This document shows, piece by piece, positions 60,665 through 64,000 of a stretch of DNA of 64,000 nt. The position numbers were made by a program, and so were the translations under genes. This DNA is from Daphnia pulex (taxonomy: Eukaryota; Arthropoda; Branchiopoda; Diplostraca; Daphniidae). Within the stretch, counting starts at the first letter, position 1. Each line of letters starts with the position of its first letter. The stretch is taken from NCBI RefSeq assembly GCF_021134715.1, contig NC_060025.1, forward strand, positions 9,114,001 to 9,178,000, given 5' to 3'. The notes beneath the pieces are model-generated. The model saw only the letters and a program-made list of their open reading frames with translations. It was not told the origin of the DNA and ran no database searches.

Positions 60665-61720
60665 ATGTCGGACATATCCGTTCAAGAATTGCGGCGTGGA
60701 CTGTTCAGTATAATCTGGAAATTCACAGGCAGTTCTAAGAAAGTTGAACTTGTTGAACTTTGTGGATCCCAGGTGGGGCAAAAAATAACCATATCTTATA
60801 TTGAAAATTCCACTGGAAAAACCAAGAACAAATATGAATATACCCTCCTTGTCGAAGAAACTTCATGGGGTAACACCACAAGTGATGATTCACAGCTTAG
60901 CGAAAGCAGTCAAGTTGTTGAAGAAATGCAACTGGTTCAAAAACAGATGTATGAAGTAAACAAAGAAACGTTTGTGAAAAAAAAATCAGCAGATCCTCTA
61001 AAATTGCTGAAATCTGAAATGCCCAGCCCAATACATATTTGGATTAAAGGCTCATGCATCAAAACACAATACTATCCACTGGTAAAAGTTGATTCTTTCA
61101 AGTGGAAAAAAGTATGCACTACGAATCAGCAACGAGATGTTCTTTTATTGTGCGTTGATTTCGGCTCGACTAATAAAAGTGAACGAAACATCATCACCGG
61201 ATTGACCGAGATGTTCAACAACCAACATCGCTGCGACGTCCAGTTCAAGTTCATCAATGAACAAACGATCGGTGCCCATATTTTGATTTTGTCTGCTGGC
61301 AGTCCCGTCTTCGCTGCAATGTTTCAGCCGTGCATTTCGGAGTCAACAACCCGTCAGGTGACCATTACTGACATCAAAGTGGAAGTCTTCCGGCAGCTAC
61401 TGATTCACTTGTACTCGGGCAGTGCACCGAAAATAGAAGAAGAAAACATCACCCAACCGCTCTACCTGGCTGCGGAAAAATACGACATCGAGACCCTCAA
61501 AAGCGATTGCATCGACGTGCTACTAAAAAAGTTGGACATCAACAACGCCATCGAAATGTTAGTTTGGTCTCATTTGCATTTCATCCCGAAGTTGTTTGAA
61601 TTCGCCCTGAAGTTCTTGACGGATAATAGACGCGAAATCTGTCTCCTCCCCAAATGGCTAGACTTCGTCAGGAACCACCCGGAATTGTGTGCGCTTGTCA
61701 CAAAGCGTATGGTTGTTTAA
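60665..61720 (+). CDS. BTB/POZ-BACK protein, SPOP/TD-POZ-like (351 aa), intronless
   Basis: Likely substrate adaptor for Cullin-3 ubiquitin ligase. A single exon encodes 351 residues. Residues about 1-170 (MSDISVQELRRGLFSIIWKF...) are a diverged MATH-like or unassigned N-terminal region with regular beta-strand-like pattern. Residues about 180-285 form the BTB fold (CDVQFKF, IGAHILILSAGSPVFAAMF, EVFRQLLIHLYSG, LYLAAEKYDIETLKSDC). A short BACK-like helix region follows (NAIEMLVWSHLHFIPKLFEF, REICLLPKWLDF). AATAAA at 61846-61851 ends the gene. It has a second full paralogue and a truncated one downstream; all are in the same orientation. Confidence 0.88.
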   Translation: MSDISVQELRRGLFSIIWKFTGSSKKVELVELCGSQVGQKITISYIENSTGKTKNKYEYTLLVEETSWGNTTSDDSQLSESSQVVEEMQLVQKQMYEVNKETFVKKKSADPLKLLKSEMPSPIHIWIKGSCIKTQYYPLVKVDSFKWKKVCTTNQQRDVLLLCVDFGSTNKSERNIITGLTEMFNNQHRCDVQFKFINEQTIGAHILILSAGSPVFAAMFQPCISESTTRQVTITDIKVEVFRQLLIHLYSGSAPKIEEENITQPLYLAAEKYDIETLKSDCIDVLLKKLDINNAIEMLVWSHLHFIPKLFEFALKFLTDNRREICLLPKWLDFVRNHPELCALVTKRMVV

Positions 61721-61845
61721 TGTGAATTTAAAACAAAAAACTTTTGCTGTTACTGTATGTTCATTGCACAGCGCGTAACCTTTTTTTACAACACAGAAAA
61801 CCTTTTTGTATTTGTTAGAACTTCGTGAAATTAATTTCATAAGGA

Positions 61846-61851
61846 AATAAA
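61846..61851 (+). terminator. Poly(A) signal AATAAA of BTB gene 1
   Basis: AATAAA about 125 bp after the TAA stop of BTB gene 1. Confidence 0.6.
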
Positions 61852-61940
61852 TCTTTTAAACTAGGTTTAATTGTTAAATCGCTTAATGATAATAGATGAG
61901 ATTTTTGAAATTTTTAATCGGATGATTGGATGACGTGGGA

Positions 61941-62110
61941 TTCCTGTTCATCTTTTATTAGCAACCAGATAGTTTTATAAGAAATTAGGATAACATTAAC
62001 AGGTGTACATCCTGCACACAAGGAAATGTCAACCATAAACGCTTGATAGTAACAAGGACTTGATCAGGTCCATTAAGAAAGTGACGGTTGAATTAGATTG
62101 GCGTTCTTTC
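61941..62110. repeat. Duplicated flanking block, copy B
   Basis: Partner of 59976-60139. Similarity is patchy but collinear (TTCCTGTT, TTTTATTAGCAACCAG, TGCACACAAGGAAATGTCAA, CTTGATAGT, GATTGGC). Confidence 0.7.
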
Positions 62111-62584
62111 TTTTTGTTTTTACAATTGGTAACAATTTTTGAAGTGTTATATCACTTATATGCAGATTGTTACAACGTCACGCCCATCGCAACGCATGCC
62201 GTGATGTTATTTTTTCAAATCGAAAAACAAAATCCATCTAGCGGCTATTTGAATACTTCAACCTGCAAGCCTGTTGAAAAACAGCGCCCCCTTTCATGCA
62301 AAGCGGCAAACATAAGTTTTGACATTTCTAATTAGCAACTGTGTTGGACTGTGACGCACTTACGTTATGCAAGTGATTTATTACATTTATTTAAATCAAA
62401 GTACGATCTCTTGAAATTTTTATATTCAAATGTGACGAAGTTTTTGATTTTCGTTTTGGGTTTGGTTACAGAAACTAGGAACCGCCGAACCGGACATCGT
62501 CCACACGTGGTGAATTGGTGAACAAACTCAAAAATTCCGATTATTCGTTCTTGCATTTCTTAGATTCTGTTTAGAAGGTTTAGA

Positions 62585-62653
62585 ATGAACGCAACATCTG
62601 TTCAAGAATTGCGGCGTGGACTATTCCGTATCAATAATATTTGTACCAACTGA
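62585..62653 (+). pseudogene. Truncated BTB-gene copy (N-terminal remnant)
   Basis: A 22-codon ORF starts MNATSVQELRRGLFRI and stops at TGA. It matches the first 15 or so residues of BTB gene 1 (MSDISVQELRRGLFSI), with DNA identity across GTTCAAGAATTGCGGCGTGG. The BTB and BACK regions are gone and the sequence beyond is unrelated. It is the remains of a tandem copy broken by deletion. Confidence 0.82.
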
Positions 62654-62881
62654 AATTCGAAAACTGATAAAATGGTTTAATACATGCAAATGGCAACCAT
62701 GCACCTAGCTCCGTAGCTTCACATCATATCCACACACTCGATTGACGTTTAATTTTTGATAACATTTTCATAAACTTTGGAAGCATTCTCGTAACTTTCG
62801 GCAATTTATGGAATATTCAGTAACATTTTAAAATACCCATTAATTTTGTCAGTTGTTTAAACCCATTTTTTCTCTCTACAG

Positions 62882-62938
62882 GCATCAGCTTATCTGCTTG
62901 GAATTTTCGATCTTGAAGAGGAACTTGAAGTCGTTTAA
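62882..62938 (+). other. Exon-like fragment with strong acceptor (possible 5' UTR exon or orphan terminal exon)
   Basis: A strong pyrimidine tract plus CAG (ttttttctctctacag) ends at 62881. The following frame reads ASAYLLGIFDLEEELEVV then TAA. It lies just upstream of the second BTB gene, so it could be the start of that gene's 5' UTR exon. The open 18-codon frame may be chance. Confidence 0.3.
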
Positions 62939-62974
62939 TACGTGATACCTGGTGATACTACTGTCTTGTGTGAA

Positions 62975-64000
62975 ATGTCAGGCAAGTCAATGATCTCGTT
63001 ACAAGAAGTACGTCCAGGATTGATCCGTATACATTGGGATTTCATTGGCCTTATGAGTGAAGTTGGTGTGTACACAGAGACAGTTTGTCTGTATCGATAT
63101 CAACTGGGACTGACCTACACAATCACTTACCATCTGGAAAGCACAGGTGGCAGTTTAAATTATCTATACACTGTCACTGTTGAAGAAAGTCTGTGTAGCT
63201 GTGCTTGCTGTAAACTATGCTGTAATGAAGCATCAGACTCCACCATTGAAAAGTTCAAGACACTGCAACCAAATCGATCATCATCACATGTTAAGGCACC
63301 AGAAGCTGAAGTCCTTCGCCCCCTCTACATGTGGCTAAAAAGTGCTTACGCTGAATGCAGAGACATGCCACTACAACAAATGAGTTCAATCAAGTGGAAA
63401 GTATCGAGTGAAATCAGCAAGACACGTGATCTTCTCACACTGTACATCGATTTCGGGACGAATACTTTGAGCCAACGGAACATCAGTAATGGGCTGGCCG
63501 AAATGTTTACCAATCAAATTCTATGTGACGTTCAATTTCATTTTAACGACGGGCAGACGATCGGTGCTCACGCTGTAATTCTGTCTGCCGGGAGTCCAGT
63601 TTTCTCGGCAATATTTCATTTGAAAATGTTGGAGTCGCAAACTCGGCAAGTGAAAATCACCGACTGTGAAGCTGAAGTATTTCAACAACTTTTGATTCAT
63701 CTGTACACGGGCAACGCTCCAAGACTGGCGGAGGAAAATCTCACACAGTTAATTTTTGCGGCCGCAGATAAGTATGGAGTGTCGACACTGAAAGGCGATT
63801 GCGTCAACGTGTTATTAAAACGAGTAAGAGTCGATAATGCCATTAAGTTGTTGACCTGGTCTCACTTCAACACCATCCCGAAACTCTTCGTAACCTCCAT
63901 GACATTTTTGGTGGAAAACTGCCGCGAAATTTGCCTTCAGTCCGAATGGATAGATTTTACCAAGAACTACCCTGACTTGTGTGTGTTGGCCACTCAGCGT
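62975..64000 (+). CDS. BTB/POZ-BACK protein, SPOP/TD-POZ-like, second full copy (342 aa visible, 3' end beyond window)
   Basis: Open from the ATG at 62975 to the window edge, exactly 342 codons with no stop, so the end is probably only a few codons further (copy 1 is 351 aa). The N-terminus MSGKSMISLQEVRPGLIRI parallels copy 1's SVQELRRGLFSI, but residues about 30-140 are very different, with a Cys-rich CSCACCKLCC where copy 1 has none. The BTB region is well conserved (CDVQFHFNDGQTIGAHAVIL, SAGSPVFSAIF, FQQLLIHLYTGNAP, LKGDCVNVLLK), as is the BACK-like part (DNAIKLLTWSHFNTIPKLF, REICLQSEWIDF). Probably a Cul3 adaptor with changed substrate-binding surface. The start choice follows the alignment to copy 1. 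Confidence 0.87.
   Translation, partial: MSGKSMISLQEVRPGLIRIHWDFIGLMSEVGVYTETVCLYRYQLGLTYTITYHLESTGGSLNYLYTVTVEESLCSCACCKLCCNEASDSTIEKFKTLQPNRSSSHVKAPEAEVLRPLYMWLKSAYAECRDMPLQQMSSIKWKVSSEISKTRDLLTLYIDFGTNTLSQRNISNGLAEMFTNQILCDVQFHFNDGQTIGAHAVILSAGSPVFSAIFHLKMLESQTRQVKITDCEAEVFQQLLIHLYTGNAPRLAEENLTQLIFAAADKYGVSTLKGDCVNVLLKRVRVDNAIKLLTWSHFNTIPKLFVTSMTFLVENCREICLQSEWIDFTKNYPDLCVLATQR

Larger units (their letters stand above)
61721..62584. other. Spacer within BTB cluster, with duplicated block copy B
   Basis: Contains the BTB gene 1 poly(A) signal (61846-61851), the duplicated flank copy (61941-62110) and CCATCTAGCGGC at 62234-62245. A 91-codon ORF at 62060-62335 has no recognised motif and crosses the duplicated flank, so it was not called. 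Confidence 0.45.

Noticed and set aside
61721-62584. Search for transposase, reverse transcriptase or terminal repeats near duplicated blocks
   Set aside because: No transposase-like frame or terminal inverted repeat seen; duplication by unequal crossing over is simpler.

Overview
The window is arthropod nuclear DNA, most likely from a Daphnia-like cladoceran crustacean. Introns are short (often 55-100 bp), with GT...AG borders and consistent phases. Recognisable genes include S6 kinase, Bazooka/Par-3, a catalytically dead calpain of the CalpC type, an aristaless/Arx-like homeobox gene and arthropod-type SET-MYND (SmydA/msta-like) proteins. No prokaryotic features, rRNA, tRNA or CRISPR were seen. 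All exon coordinates were read by hand from splice signals, and the exon lengths were checked to give an open frame.

Layout. 3-1626 (+): 3' part of p70 S6 kinase. 3382-15780 (-): three tandem SET-MYND genes (532, 527 and 540 aa) with the same eight-exon structure. Between copies 2 and 3 lies an intronless 793-aa ORF (10235-12616) built from repeats: two modules resembling the Sec16 C-terminal motif, each followed by a piece of SET-MYND tail, one fused in frame and one frameshifted. A tandem ~320-bp repeat rich in GCGTAA motifs and palindromes lies just upstream of it. 20599-33381 (+): bazooka, 18 coding exons, 1792 aa, preceded by about 4.8 kb without a recognisable gene.

34493-35766 (+): secreted DNA/RNA non-specific endonuclease. 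36178-39628 (+): DUF4470-like plus MYND protein (1078 aa). 40491-41794 (-): truncated RanBP9/10-like SPRY protein. 42714-47059 (-): cytochrome b561 with two alternative first exons and two alternative last exons. 48560-51530 (-): aristaless/Arx-like homeobox gene. 55282-59459 (+): CalpC-like pseudoprotease. 60665-64000 (+): tandem BTB/BACK genes with a truncated copy between them; the last runs off the window.

The genes do not form one pathway. The accessory parts are the SET-MYND array with the chimeric ORF inside it, and the BTB cluster at the right edge. The most novel item is the chimeric 793-aa gene. The Sec16, DUF4470 and CalpC family assignments rest on motif recall, not on a database search.
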